A stretch of 64,000 nucleotides of DNA. Origin: Rhizobium sp. BK376 (lineage in GTDB: Bacteria > Pseudomonadota > Alphaproteobacteria > Rhizobiales > Rhizobiaceae). The stretch spans positions 62,001 through 126,000 of the forward strand of contig NZ_SLZG01000002.1 of assembly GCF_004341625.1 (NCBI RefSeq), read 5' to 3'. The notes beneath the pieces were generated by a model. It saw only the letters and a list, made by a program, of their open reading frames with translations, did not search any database and had not been told where the DNA came from. The position numbers were made by a program, and so were the translations under genes. Each line of letters opens with the position of its first letter. Position 1 is the first letter of the stretch. Below are positions 19,301 through 28,581 of this stretch, one piece after another.

Positions 19301-19948
19301 GTGGATGCGGCAAGCTTCATTGCGGCAAACATGGTGATCGCGCCTGCGCCCTCCGTTCCGGAGATCAACCTCTATACCGCCCATCCCGGCAGCGGGCTCT
19401 GGCGGCTGGTCGGGCGAGGCGAGGCAGGCGAAGAGCCACCATACTGGGCTTATCGCTGGGCCGGCGGGATGGTGCTTGCGCGCTACATCCTCGACCATCC
19501 GGAAACGGTATCGGGAAAACGCGTGCTTGATCTCGGCGCCGGCTCCGGAATCGTCGGAATTGCGGCGATGAAAGCTGGGGCAACGAGCGTGGTCGCAGCC
19601 GATATCGACGAGAATGCCGTTATCGCGATTGGCCTCAACGCGGCGCTGAACCATGTGCCGGTTGAAGCCATGCTTGGTGATCTCACCATCGGCCCGCCGC
19701 CTGCTGTGGACCTTATCGCCGTCGGCGATCTCTTCTACGAGCCGTCGCTAGCTCTTCGGGTCACAGCCTTTCTCAGGCAATGCCTAGCCGCCCGCATCCA
19801 AATACTGGTCGGCGATCCGGGTCGTGCCTTTCTACCGCATGCCCATCTGCTGCCTGTCGCTGAATATCCGGTCTCGGATTTCGGAGAAGGCGATGCGATC
19901 GAGAGGAAGCCGAGCGTGGTGTTTTCATTCATAGAAGCAGAGGAGTGA
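19301..19948 (+). CDS. Class I SAM-dependent protein methyltransferase (ETFB-type)
   Basis: The family signature is plain: PPYWAYRWAGGMVLARYI before the SAM motif LDLGAGSGIVGIAA, then AADIDENAV and the post-motif VGDLFYEP. It fits the Nnt1/EtfB lysine methyltransferase group. The start is uncertain: GTG at 19301 gives an N-terminus (DAASFIAANMV) like other family members; ATG at 19331, TTG at 19259 behind AGAGAGG, or ATG at 19181 are alternatives. The product is about 215 residues. It is divergent from the TetR gene. A target such as electron-transfer flavoprotein is known for relatives but not shown here. Confidence 0.8.
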   Translation: MDAASFIAANMVIAPAPSVPEINLYTAHPGSGLWRLVGRGEAGEEPPYWAYRWAGGMVLARYILDHPETVSGKRVLDLGAGSGIVGIAAMKAGATSVVAADIDENAVIAIGLNAALNHVPVEAMLGDLTIGPPPAVDLIAVGDLFYEPSLALRVTAFLRQCLAARIQILVGDPGRAFLPHAHLLPVAEYPVSDFGEGDAIERKPSVVFSFIEAEE

Positions 19949-20092
19949 TCGGCGAAGCGGTTGCCGATAAGTGTTCCAAATGGACGGAATGACATTTGCG
20001 TCCGTCGAAGAGCGATACTAAGCTCCGCAACCTTGGAATGCGCTGCGATTACCGATATGGGCCAGCGATCAAATGGTTGAAAGGAACCGATC

Positions 20093-20857
20093 TTGGGCTC
20101 GCTGATCCTCGGGGGAATTGTCAGTGTCTGTCTGTGTATTGCGACCGGGCTCGGGATGTGGATGCGCGCGAGGCTTCCGGACCATCATTTGAATGTCGAT
20201 TCCAAGGAAGTCATCCGTCTTGCGACCGCGGTGGTCGGCACGCTTTCCGCACTTGCGCTGGGGCTGTTGATCGCATCGGCGAAGTCAGCCTATGACAATG
20301 CCGATCTGGAGCTGAAATCGTCCGCCGCCCATGTGGTGTTGCTCGATCGCCTCATGGCGCATTATGGCCCGGAGACCAGCGATGCCCGCGATCTCCTGAA
20401 GAGCATTATCGAGAAGCGGCTGGAGCGCGGCTGGACGGTCGATGACTCCGACGAGACGACAGGGCAATTCCGGGGGGAGTTCCAGGATATCGAGGCGGTC
20501 CAGAACAGCCTTCGGACGCTCAAGCCGCAGACCGATGCCCAGCGTCTGATCCAGACGCGTGCGCTTGACGTCAGCGGCGTCGTTGCAGAGGGCCACTGGC
20601 TGTTGGTCGAGAGGAACAATGAAGGCTTGCCCTGGGCGTTCCTGACAGTTCTGATTTTTTGGCTTGCGCTGCTTTTTGCAACCTTCGGCCTTCAGGCGCC
20701 GACGAACGGTACGGTCGCAATCATCCTCGTGGTCTGCTCGATCTCGGTCGGCGGCGCCGTTTTCCTGATTGTCGACATGGCGAAGCCCTATACCGGTGTG
20801 ATCCATGTCTCCGACACGCCGTTGCGCGCCGCCCTTGCACGCCTGGGGCAGCCGTGA
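20093..20857 (+). CDS. DUF4239 (bestrophin-like) membrane protein
   Basis: Translation appears to start at TTG behind AAAGGAA. The 254-residue protein has four predicted membrane segments, two near the N-terminus (about 3-22 and 43-62) and two near the C-terminus (about 180-199 and 208-228), with a 110-residue soluble middle. This layout and the motif LATAVVGTLSALALGLLIASAK fit DUF4239, a family of unknown function distantly like bestrophin channels. No linked genes suggest its role. Confidence 0.75.
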   Translation: MGSLILGGIVSVCLCIATGLGMWMRARLPDHHLNVDSKEVIRLATAVVGTLSALALGLLIASAKSAYDNADLELKSSAAHVVLLDRLMAHYGPETSDARDLLKSIIEKRLERGWTVDDSDETTGQFRGEFQDIEAVQNSLRTLKPQTDAQRLIQTRALDVSGVVAEGHWLLVERNNEGLPWAFLTVLIFWLALLFATFGLQAPTNGTVAIILVVCSISVGGAVFLIVDMAKPYTGVIHVSDTPLRAALARLGQP

Positions 20858-21048
20858 GACGGATGGAGGTGGGCACAGGATCCGTGGTAGCGAGCTCAGG
20901 ATGGAAGCCGGAAAACAAAGCCGCACTTGAAATTCGCCCCATTTTGTGTTCTTGAGGCCGCCAATCATTTTCGCGCTGCCGATCTTGCTCCGCCGGGGCT
21001 CCTTTTCAGGTCCGGCTGGCGCCTTTTGCGTTACCCAAGGAAAACCCG

Positions 21049-21849
21049 ATGGCCCGTTCTGCTCTTCTCAATGTCATGGTTCAGGCCGCCCTGAAGGCTG
21101 GCAAGTCGCTCAGCCGCGATTTTGGCGAAGTGCAGAACCTGCAGGTTTCGGTCAAGGGACCGGGAGATTTCGTGACCCAGGCCGACCGCAAGGCGGAAAA
21201 GGTCATTCGCGAAGACCTGCTGAAGGCGCGGCCCACCTACGGCTTCCTCGGCGAGGAGAGCGAGGAGATCAAGGGAACGGACGGCGCGCATCGCTGGATC
21301 GTTGATCCCCTTGATGGCACGACCAACTTCCTGCACGGCATTCCGCTGTTTTCCGTCTCGATCGCGCTGGAGCGCAATGGCGAGATCGTCGCCGGCGTCG
21401 TCTTCAACCCGGCGACCGACGAGCTTTACACCGCCGAGCGGGGCGGTGGGGCCTTCCTTAACGATCGCCGTCTGCGGGTTGCGTCGCGCCGGGTGCTTTC
21501 GGATGCGGTCATCGGTTGCGGCATTCCGCATCTCGGCCGCGGAAATCACGGCAAGTTTCTCGTCGAGCTGCGCCATGTGATGGGCGAAGTGGCCGGCATC
21601 CGCCGTCTCGGTTCAGCGGCTCTGGATCTGGCCTATGTGGCGGCTGGCCGTTTCGACGGCTTCTGGGAGGTCGGTCTTTCGCCCTGGGACATCGCTGCCG
21701 GCGTGCTTCTCATCCGTGAAGCTGGTGGTTTCATCAGCGACTGGGATGGCGGCACTGATATGGTCGAGAGCGGTTCCGTCATCGCTGGCAACGAGCATAT
21801 CCAGAAGTTGCTGTCCGAAGTCGTCAAGCGGCCCGTTCCGACGCGTTAA
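21049..21849 (+). CDS. suhB: Inositol-1-monophosphatase family protein SuhB
   Basis: The 266-residue enzyme shows the metal sites of the family: GEESEE near 68-73, DPLDGTTNFLHG starting at D86, and SPWDIAAG near 207-214. It removes phosphate from myo-inositol-1-phosphate; bacterial SuhB can also bind RNA polymerase and Nus factors. AAGGAAAACCCG precedes the ATG. The ExbB-like gene starts about 135 bp downstream on the same strand. Confidence 0.93.
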   Translation: MARSALLNVMVQAALKAGKSLSRDFGEVQNLQVSVKGPGDFVTQADRKAEKVIREDLLKARPTYGFLGEESEEIKGTDGAHRWIVDPLDGTTNFLHGIPLFSVSIALERNGEIVAGVVFNPATDELYTAERGGGAFLNDRRLRVASRRVLSDAVIGCGIPHLGRGNHGKFLVELRHVMGEVAGIRRLGSAALDLAYVAAGRFDGFWEVGLSPWDIAAGVLLIREAGGFISDWDGGTDMVESGSVIAGNEHIQKLLSEVVKRPVPTR

Positions 21850-21984
21850 TGCCGCACCCTGCGGCGCATTTACCCTGCGGCGAAACTGTCTGTTGCCAAG
21901 CCAAGCTTTTATGCTTGCGACTCTTCAATTCGGCGCAATGTTGCTCTAGTCTCCGCGACGGAAACTGCGGTGGCTGAGGTACCC

Positions 21985-23040
21985 ATGGAAAATGTGAAAT
22001 TGACGGAGTTGGGGTCGACGGACAATTCTCTCGATGATCGTGCCTACAAGCTTTCCAGCCCGATGGCCTTCTTCTGGACGATGATCCTGTTCCTGATCAT
22101 TGTTGGCTTCATCGCCGCAATCCTCTTCAGGCAAGCACAGACGGCCTTCATGCACAATCCCGGCCTGAACGGGCTCATCCTCGGCGTCCTTGCCGTCGGT
22201 ATTATTCTGGTCTTCAATCACGTTCTGTCGCTGAGACCGGAAGTTCGCTGGTTCAATTCCTTCCGCGCCGTCGGCAGCATCGACAAGGTCGGCCGGACTC
22301 CGAAGCTGCTCGCGCCGATGCGCTCGCTGATCGGCAGCCGCAAGTCGATGGCGCTGTCGACCACCACCTTGCGCTCCATCCTTGATTCCATTGCCACCCG
22401 CTTGGACGAATCGCGCGACACCTCGCGCTACCTCATCGGCCTTCTGGTCTTCCTCGGCCTGCTCGGCACCTTCTGGGGCCTGATCGGCACGATCGGCTCG
22501 ATCAACCAGGTCATCCAGTCGCTGGACGCCGGCTCGGGCAACACGGCCGATATTCTCGGCGCGCTCAAGGAAGGCCTTGCCGCGCCGCTGGTCGGCATGG
22601 GCACGGCCTTTTCGTCCTCGCTGCTCGGTCTTTCCGGTTCGCTGATCCTCGGCTTTCTCGATCTGCAGGCTGGCCGCGCCCAGAACCGCTTCTATACCGA
22701 GCTGGAAAACTGGCTGTCCTCGGTGACGGACATCGGCTCCGATCTGACGCCGGTCATCGATGCGGCCGCGGCCGGTGGTGCGTCCTCCGAAGATGTCCGG
22801 GCGCTTTCGGAATATCTGAAGCGTATTGCGGAAGAGGGCGGTGGCGGCGGCCAGCGTTCGGTAACCGCGATGGCCAATCTCGCCGAGGGTATCCAGGGTC
22901 TGGTCAAGAACATGCGCAACGAACAGCAGATGCTGCGCGACTGGATCGAGGCGCAGCAGGAAGAGTCCAAATCCATGCGCCGCACGCTGGATCGCCTCTC
23001 CGATCGTATCGGCAGCATCGAAAAGACCGGGAGCAAGTAA
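21985..23040 (+). CDS. MotA/TolQ/ExbB-like proton-channel membrane protein
   Basis: The start is the ATG of MENVKLTEL, with GAGG six bases upstream; a GTG at 21970 is in frame but less likely. The 351-residue protein has two N-terminal membrane segments (about 27-50 and 64-85) and a third hydrophobic pair around 145-165 and 205-225 with GLLGTFWGLIGTIGSI, the MotA/ExbB channel core. A helical C-terminal region ends in QQEESKSMRRTLDRLSDRIG. The next gene encodes its likely stator partner with a peptidoglycan-binding domain, three bases apart. Confidence 0.82.
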   Translation: MENVKLTELGSTDNSLDDRAYKLSSPMAFFWTMILFLIIVGFIAAILFRQAQTAFMHNPGLNGLILGVLAVGIILVFNHVLSLRPEVRWFNSFRAVGSIDKVGRTPKLLAPMRSLIGSRKSMALSTTTLRSILDSIATRLDESRDTSRYLIGLLVFLGLLGTFWGLIGTIGSINQVIQSLDAGSGNTADILGALKEGLAAPLVGMGTAFSSSLLGLSGSLILGFLDLQAGRAQNRFYTELENWLSSVTDIGSDLTPVIDAAAAGGASSEDVRALSEYLKRIAEEGGGGGQRSVTAMANLAEGIQGLVKNMRNEQQMLRDWIEAQQEESKSMRRTLDRLSDRIGSIEKTGSK

Positions 23041-23043
23041 GCC

Positions 23044-24075
23044 ATGGCGCTCGCGAGAAATCGTCGCACCCAAAGGAGCGTCGACTATTGGCCGGGCTTC
23101 GTGGATGCGCTCTCCACGCTGCTGATGGCGATCATGTTCCTGCTGACGGTTTTCGTGATCGCGCAGTTCGTCCTCAGCCGCGAAATCAGCGGTCGTGACG
23201 AGGTACTGAGCCGGCTCAACAGCCAGGTCAACGAGCTGACGCAGCTGCTGGCGCTGGAAAAGAGTGGCAAGCAGGACCTGGAAGATACCGTCGCCAACCT
23301 CCAGGCCTCGTTGACGTCGGCCCAGAGCGAGCGGTCGCGGCTGCAGGCTCTGCTTGATGCCGGTTCCGGAAATTCGCAGGCAGCGCAGCAGCAGATCGGC
23401 ACGCTCACGCAACAACTCGACGAGCAGAAGCAGACGAGCACGCGCGCTCTCAGCCAGGTCGATCTCCTGAACCAGCAGATCGCCGCGCTGCGCAGCCAGA
23501 TTGCTGCCGTAGAGGCGGCGCTGCAGGCTTCCGAGGACAAGGACCAGAGTTCGCAGGCCAAGATTGCCGATCTCGGACGCCGGCTGAACGTGGCATTGGC
23601 GCAGAAGGTGCAGGAACTCAACCGCTATCGCTCGGATTTCTTCGGACGCCTGCGGGAGATCCTCTCCGATCGCGACAATATCCGCGTGGTGGGCGACCGC
23701 TTCGTATTTCAGTCCGAAGTGCTGTTCCCGACCGGTGCCGCCGATCTCAATCCTGTCGGCCAGGCCGAGATGACCAAGCTTGCCGCGGCATTGATCGATA
23801 TCGCCAAGGAAATTCCGCCTGAGATCAACTGGGTGCTGCGCGTTGACGGACATACGGACAACGTGCCGCTGTCAGGCACTGGCCGCTATCCGGATAACTG
23901 GGCGCTCTCTTCAGCGCGTGCCATCTCGGTGGTCAAGTATCTGATTTCGCAAGGTGTTCCGGCTGATCGGCTCGTCGCTGCCGGCTTCGGGGAATTCCAG
24001 CCGATCGATCCGGCCAACACGCCGGAAGCGCGCGCAAACAACCGCCGCATCGAACTCAAGCTGACCGAAAAGTGA
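23044..24075 (+). CDS. MotB/OmpA-like peptidoglycan-binding stator protein
   Basis: The 343-residue product has one N-terminal membrane segment with the plug-type WPGFVDALSTLLMAIMF, whose aspartate sits where MotB carries its proton-binding residue. A long coiled coil (about 55-190) follows, then an OmpA-like domain with VDGHTDNVPLSG and ALSSARAISVVKYL. It should pair with the ExbB-like protein upstream as an ion-driven envelope motor distinct from flagellar MotAB, since motility genes are not adjacent. Its stop abuts the stop of the convergent sigma gene with no base between. Confidence 0.85.
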   Translation: MALARNRRTQRSVDYWPGFVDALSTLLMAIMFLLTVFVIAQFVLSREISGRDEVLSRLNSQVNELTQLLALEKSGKQDLEDTVANLQASLTSAQSERSRLQALLDAGSGNSQAAQQQIGTLTQQLDEQKQTSTRALSQVDLLNQQIAALRSQIAAVEAALQASEDKDQSSQAKIADLGRRLNVALAQKVQELNRYRSDFFGRLREILSDRDNIRVVGDRFVFQSEVLFPTGAADLNPVGQAEMTKLAAALIDIAKEIPPEINWVLRVDGHTDNVPLSGTGRYPDNWALSSARAISVVKYLISQGVPADRLVAAGFGEFQPIDPANTPEARANNRRIELKLTEK

Positions 24076-25323
24076 TCAAAGCCTTGCGGTCAGCGCAGCT
24101 TGTCGATCGCTGAGGAACCGGCGAACGGCGGCGCTCTCGCTAAGGCCGATGGCAGTCATATAGGCTTCTGAAGCGGCGGCTACATCGCCCTTCTGCGCAA
24201 GAAGATGGGCGCGCACGGCCCAATAGGGCTGATAGCTTGCAACCTCCTTACTATCGATCGCTTCCAGCGCGGTAAGTCCGGCCTCGATGCCTTCGCTGCG
24301 GGCAATGACTGCGGCCTGGCTGACGCGGCATCCCAGCGTCGGCTTGATCAGCATCAGCGCCCGATAGAGGGTTTCCAGCGCTTGCCAATCGGTCCTGCCG
24401 GAGCGTCGGCGCTGTGCATGGACGGATTGGATCGCCGCCTGGCATTGAAAAGTGCCGAAGCGATCGAAGTTGCCGGCGTCGTGCAGAAGCCGGTCGGCCT
24501 CGGCGATCACGATGGCGTTCCAGCGCGTGGCGTCCTGCTCGTCGAGCGGCACGTAGTCGCCCTCGGTGGTGCGGCGTGCATTGCGGCGCGCTTCGCAATA
24601 GAGCATCAGCGACAGCAGGCCGAAGACTTCCGGCTCTTGAGGCAGCGTTGCAAGCAATGCGCGCCCGAGCCAGATCGCCTCCTCGGTCAGGGCCAAGCGG
24701 CTGTCGTCCTCGCCATCGAGCCCGTCCCATCCCAGCCCGTAGGCCGCATAGATGGCGGAGAGGACAGTGGCCAATCGCGCCGAAAGCTGGGATGTGTCGG
24801 GAACCTGAAACGGAATACCGGTATCGCGGATCTTGGTCTTTGCCCGCACTAGCCGCTGGCTCATTGTCGTCGGCGACACGACGAATGCCAGCGCGATCGT
24901 TCTTGCATCGATGCCGAGCACCGTCTGCAGCATCAGCGGCGTGTGGATTGCGGCATCGATGGCGGGATGGGTGCAGGCAAAGAGCAGCTTGATGCGCTCG
25001 TCGGGGAAGGGCGTGTTGCCGGCGGCGTTCATCCGCTGCTCCGCCTCATCGAAGGCCATGGCAATGGTATCTGCGCCGTTCGCCTCAGTGTGGCGACGGC
25101 GGGCCATGTGATTGAGGTTGCGCCGAGCCGCGACCAGAAGCCATGCCTCCGGATTGCCGGGAATGCCACGTTCGGGCCAGACGAGCAAAGCGGTCGTCAG
25201 CGCCTCCGACAAGGCATCCTCGGCTGCGGGAACATCGCGCGAGCGGGCGGCCAGGAAGGCAACGAGCTTGCCATAGGATTGGCGCGCCACCTTCTCGGCA
25301 GCGCGCGCAGCGTCAGGGCTCAT
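24076..25323 (-). CDS. ECF42-type RNA polymerase sigma factor
   Basis: The start is the ATG of MSPDAARAAEK, seven bases after the YCII gene stop; the longer frame overlaps that gene. The 415-residue protein has sigma region 2 (AAEDALSEALTTALLVWP near 35-52, WLLVAARRNLNHMARR), region 4 (AFVVSPTTMSQRLVRAKTKI) and then a 250-residue C-terminal extension of helical TPR-like type. That extension replaces an anti-sigma factor in ECF42 proteins and is needed for their activity. Pairing with a YCII (DGPF) gene is the family hallmark. Confidence 0.9.
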   Translation of the reverse strand: MSPDAARAAEKVARQSYGKLVAFLAARSRDVPAAEDALSEALTTALLVWPERGIPGNPEAWLLVAARRNLNHMARRRHTEANGADTIAMAFDEAEQRMNAAGNTPFPDERIKLLFACTHPAIDAAIHTPLMLQTVLGIDARTIALAFVVSPTTMSQRLVRAKTKIRDTGIPFQVPDTSQLSARLATVLSAIYAAYGLGWDGLDGEDDSRLALTEEAIWLGRALLATLPQEPEVFGLLSLMLYCEARRNARRTTEGDYVPLDEQDATRWNAIVIAEADRLLHDAGNFDRFGTFQCQAAIQSVHAQRRRSGRTDWQALETLYRALMLIKPTLGCRVSQAAVIARSEGIEAGLTALEAIDSKEVASYQPYWAVRAHLLAQKGDVAAASEAYMTAIGLSESAAVRRFLSDRQAALTARL

Positions 25324-25330
25324 CGCCGTC

Positions 25331-25669
25331 TCACATCTGCAGGCGAGCGCGGATCTCGACCGAGCCATCAGCGGAAACCGGAACGCGCATCGCCCATTCC
25401 AGCGCCGCGTCGAGATTCGGCACGTCGATCAGATAGAAGCCGCCCAGCTGCTCCTTTCCTTCCGGATAGGGGCCGTCCTGGACATCATGATCCTCGCCGC
25501 GGCGACGCACGACCGTTCCCGTTTCCGGCGTCGTCAGGCCGGCGCCGCCGGTCATGATGCCTGCCTGCACGAGAGCCTGGGTATAGGCGATCCAGCCGTT
25601 CTTATAGTTCGGGTCTTGGCGCTTGGCGAAGTCTGCGGCGGATTCGCGAATGATAAGGGCATATTGCAT
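25331..25669 (-). CDS. YCII-related (DGPF-domain) protein
   Basis: The 112-residue protein shows MQYALIIRE at the first strand, the DGPYPEGKEQLGGFYLID core, and a C-terminal strand ending VEIRAR. It is the usual companion and target of ECF42 sigma factors, and its stop lies seven bases before the sigma start. No enzymatic activity is established for this group. Confidence 0.88.
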   Translation of the reverse strand: MQYALIIRESAADFAKRQDPNYKNGWIAYTQALVQAGIMTGGAGLTTPETGTVVRRRGEDHDVQDGPYPEGKEQLGGFYLIDVPNLDAALEWAMRVPVSADGSVEIRARLQM

Positions 25670-25850
25670 TGCTCACTCCTGCTCGTGGTTTGCGTTGATC
25701 CGGCGGGCTGTCCTATCTAAGGACCTGATCTCAGAGACGGCAACCGTTTCCCGGGAGAGCGGCTTCCAGCCGTTCCGATACAATGAGCCGTAAAGCGAAT
25801 GCATTTCGACAGCGCGGTCGAAATTTTTTCGTTCAGCCTGATTTAGGCAA

Positions 25851-25881
25851 CAAAAAAGCGCGCAGACCATCCCGCGCGCTT
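25851..25881 (-). terminator. Terminator of the DUF1508 gene
   Basis: On the reverse strand an 8-bp stem AAGCGCGC/GCGCGCTT (25874-25881 with 25856-25863) is followed by a run of T. Confidence 0.8.
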
Positions 25882-25909
25882 CCAGGAAATTTCGAACTGT
25901 CGGTAGGCG

Positions 25910-26098
25910 TCAGGCGACAGCAGTGGTCTGGTCGTCGATCGCGGCGCCGGGAGTGTGTTTCTGGATAGACTCAATGGCGTGCATGGCCGAAGCCTTCGCC
26001 TTGTAGCCTTCCGAGGAGAACATCGTTTCACCATTCGAGGCCTTGAAGCGGAAACGGAATTCGCCAGCCTTGTCCTTGTAAACTTCGAACTTATACAT
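25910..26098 (-). CDS. DUF1508 (YegP-like) small protein
   Basis: The 62-residue product MYKFEVYKDKAGEFRFRFK then SSEGYKAKASAMHAIESIQ matches one YegP domain: a short beta-sheet with a helix. Function is unknown; homologues are abundant small cytosolic proteins. It stands alone, with its own terminator downstream. Confidence 0.85.
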   Translation of the reverse strand: MYKFEVYKDKAGEFRFRFKASNGETMFSSEGYKAKASAMHAIESIQKHTPGAAIDDQTTAVA

Positions 26099-26255
26099 TC
26101 ATCGTCTCCCAATGTCGCATGATGCGCCCTGACAACATTGGCAATCTATAACAAGTCTTTGGCTATTTCCACCATCTGCATCAGTGGTGTCCGATGCTCA
26201 ACACCTTCTATTTGAAGAAAAAAGACAGCATCGCGATCACGATGTGGTGGGCAGA

Positions 26256-28058
26256 TTATTTTACAGCGGTCAGCCGGTCTTCCACTCCGGCATCAAACTG
26301 AAGCCGGGCGAGCTTGGCGTAGATGCCGCCATGGCTGACCAGAGTCTGGTGCGTGCCTTCCTCGACGATCCGGCCGTTGTCCATCACAAGGATGCGGTCG
26401 GCCTTGAGAACGGTTGCCAGCCGATGGGCGATCACGATGGTGGTGCGTGCCCGCATCAGGCCGTCGAGCGCCTTCTGGACCAGCGTCTCACTCTCGGCAT
26501 CGAGCGCCGAGGTTGCCTCGTCGAGCAGCAGGATCGGTGCGTTCTTCAGGATGGCGCGGGCAATTGCGATGCGCTGGCGCTGGCCGCCTGACAGCGTGAT
26601 GCCGCGTTCGCCGACCTGCGTCTCATAGCCTCGATCCAGCCGCGAGATGAATTCGTCGGCCTGGGCTGCGATGGCTGCCGCACGCACTTCGTCTTCCGAA
26701 GCGCCGGGACGGCCAAAGGCGATGTTGTCGCGAATGGATGCTGCGAAGATCGTCACATCCTGGGGCACGATCGCGATCCGGTCGCGCAATGCATCGGGAT
26801 GAACGCGGCGGGCGTCGATGCCGTCGATTGCGACGCTGCCCTGCTGCGGGTCGTAGAAGCGCAACACCAGCGAGAAGACGGTGCTCTTGCCGGCGCCGGA
26901 AGGCCCGACGATCGCGACGGTTTCGCCGGGATTGACCTTGAGTGACAGGCCATGCAGCGCGGATCTGCCTGGGCGGGACGGGTAGGAGAAATGCACGTCG
27001 GAGAATTCGACGCGGCCGAGCGGCGGCTGTGGCAGGGGCAGCGGATCGGAAGGGACGGAGATCGGCGAGACTTCAGCGAGCAATTCGCCGAGACGATCGG
27101 CGGCGCCCGCTGCTTGAGACAGTTCGCCCCAGACTTCGGAGAGTGCGCCCAGCGATCCGGCGGCAATGACGGAGTAGAGCAGGAACTGGCCAAGCGTTCC
27201 CGCAGACAATGTTCCGTCGAGGACATTGTGCGCGCCGACCCAGAGGACCGCAACGACGCTGCCGAAAACCAGGGTGATCGCAAAGCCGGTCAGCAGCGAG
27301 CGCGACTTGATGGCGGAGCGAGCGGCCTGATAGGCATCTTCAACCGCGTTGCCATAGCGGGCGGCTGCCGAATCCTGGCCATTGAAGGCCTGGACGGTGC
27401 GCGTGGCGGCAATGGTTTCGTTGGCGAAGGCCGATGCGTTGGCAAGCGTATCCTGGGCCGCACGTGAACGCTTGCGGACCGACCTGCCGAAGGCGACCAG
27501 CGGAAAGACGATCAGCGGGATTGCGAGCAGCACGATGCTCGAAAGCTTGGGGCTGGTGACGATCATCATCACGATGCCGCCGAGACAGAGGATGAGGTTG
27601 CGCAGTGCAACAGAAGCCGTCGCACCGACGGCGGACTTGATCTGCGTGGTGTCGGCCGTCAGCCGCGAAACAATCTCGCCGGATTGGTTGACGTCGAAGA
27701 AGGAAGGCGACAGGCGCGTGACGTGGTCGAAGACCTCGCGGCGAAGGTCCGAGACGATGCGCTCACCGAGCGTGATGACGAAGTAATAGCGCATGGCGCT
27801 CGCAACGCCGAGCACGATCGCCATGATCAGGATGACGACAAAGTAGCTGTTGATGAAGGTGCTGTCGGAATGCGTGAAGCCGTGATCGATCATCCGGCGG
27901 ACGGCCAGCGGCAGGGCAAGCGAGGTGATTGCCGCGAGTGCCAGCGCAATGAGCGCGCCTGCCGCCATGCGCTTGTAGCGCTTGAGATAGGGCGTCAGCC
28001 GCGCGAGCGGCCGGATCGAGCCGCGTTTCTTCTCTTGCGCCTGTGCAGCTTCTGACAA
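26256..28058 (-). CDS. MsbA-like ABC exporter (fused permease-ATPase)
   Basis: The 600-residue half-transporter has six membrane segments in residues 32-310 and an ATPase domain after 350 with Walker A GPSGAGKST at 385-393, Q-loop VPQD at 431-434, signature LSGGQ at 489-493, Walker B LLLDEATS at 510-517 and switch H545. It should work as a homodimer moving lipids or drugs outward across the inner membrane. It is divergent from rpmE across 194 bp. Substrate cannot be told from sequence. Confidence 0.93.
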   Translation of the reverse strand: MSEAAQAQEKKRGSIRPLARLTPYLKRYKRMAAGALIALALAAITSLALPLAVRRMIDHGFTHSDSTFINSYFVVILIMAIVLGVASAMRYYFVITLGERIVSDLRREVFDHVTRLSPSFFDVNQSGEIVSRLTADTTQIKSAVGATASVALRNLILCLGGIVMMIVTSPKLSSIVLLAIPLIVFPLVAFGRSVRKRSRAAQDTLANASAFANETIAATRTVQAFNGQDSAAARYGNAVEDAYQAARSAIKSRSLLTGFAITLVFGSVVAVLWVGAHNVLDGTLSAGTLGQFLLYSVIAAGSLGALSEVWGELSQAAGAADRLGELLAEVSPISVPSDPLPLPQPPLGRVEFSDVHFSYPSRPGRSALHGLSLKVNPGETVAIVGPSGAGKSTVFSLVLRFYDPQQGSVAIDGIDARRVHPDALRDRIAIVPQDVTIFAASIRDNIAFGRPGASEDEVRAAAIAAQADEFISRLDRGYETQVGERGITLSGGQRQRIAIARAILKNAPILLLDEATSALDAESETLVQKALDGLMRARTTIVIAHRLATVLKADRILVMDNGRIVEEGTHQTLVSHGGIYAKLARLQFDAGVEDRLTAVK

Positions 28059-28252
28059 AACCTATTCCATCTCCATAAAGCCTGCGGATCTTGGCCCGGT
28101 TGGCTCTTGTTATCCTCGGCACCTTCATGTATAGGCACGGCATCTTAATTGGAAGCCGTAGCCTTAATCGGACTGCGGCTTCATTTATTCAATCGGCTCG
28201 GTTGCCGCAATGGCTTGCGACAAATCGACCCCCGCCTGGCAGGAAGATTGTT

Positions 28253-28474
28253 ATGAAGGCAAGCATCCATCCCGACTACCACATGATCAAGGTTGTCATG
28301 ACCGATGGCACCGAATACGAAACCCGTTCGACCTGGGGTTCGGAAGGCGCCGTCATGAACCTGGAAATCGACTCCAAGTCTCATCCGGCCTGGACCGGCG
28401 GTAACCAGCAGCTCATGGACCGCGGTGGCCGTCTCTCCAAGTTCAACAAGCGTTTCGGCGGCCTCGGCCTCTAA
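28253..28474 (+). CDS. rpmE: 50S ribosomal protein L31 (cysteine-free form)
   Basis: The 73-residue protein begins [19 protein letters not shown] and ends [11 protein letters not shown]. The four zinc-binding cysteines of the C-plus L31 form are absent, so this is the zinc-independent version. AGGAAG lies eight bases before the ATG; a longer in-frame reading from 28091 is not needed. A strong terminator follows 22 bp after the stop. Confidence 0.96.
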   Translation: MKASIHPDYHMIKVVMTDGTEYETRSTWGSEGAVMNLEIDSKSHPAWTGGNQQLMDRGGRLSKFNKRFGGLGL

Positions 28475-28496
28475 TCGCTTCGCGATATCGAATATT

Positions 28497-28526
28497 AAAA
28501 AAGCCCGGCTTGGACCGGGCTTTTTT
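28497..28526. terminator. Bidirectional terminator after rpmE
   Basis: Stem GCCCGG/CCGGGC with loop CTTGGA, flanked by AAAAAA and TTTTTT, so it can stop rpmE transcription and that of the convergent protease-like gene. Confidence 0.92.
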
Positions 28527-28581
28527 ATTGCCGTAGGTTTCGACGCGGGGCAGGGCGGATGCGTTCCAGATCCCAACCGTC

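Noticed and set aside
21946..23853. Long reverse-strand open frame of 635 codons opposite the ExbB/OmpA-like pair
   Set aside because: It mirrors the codon phase of two well-supported forward genes and its translation has no recognisable domain.
25806..25811. TGTCGA on the reverse strand as an ECF42 -35 box before the YCII gene
   Set aside because: No matching -10 box lies at a sensible distance.
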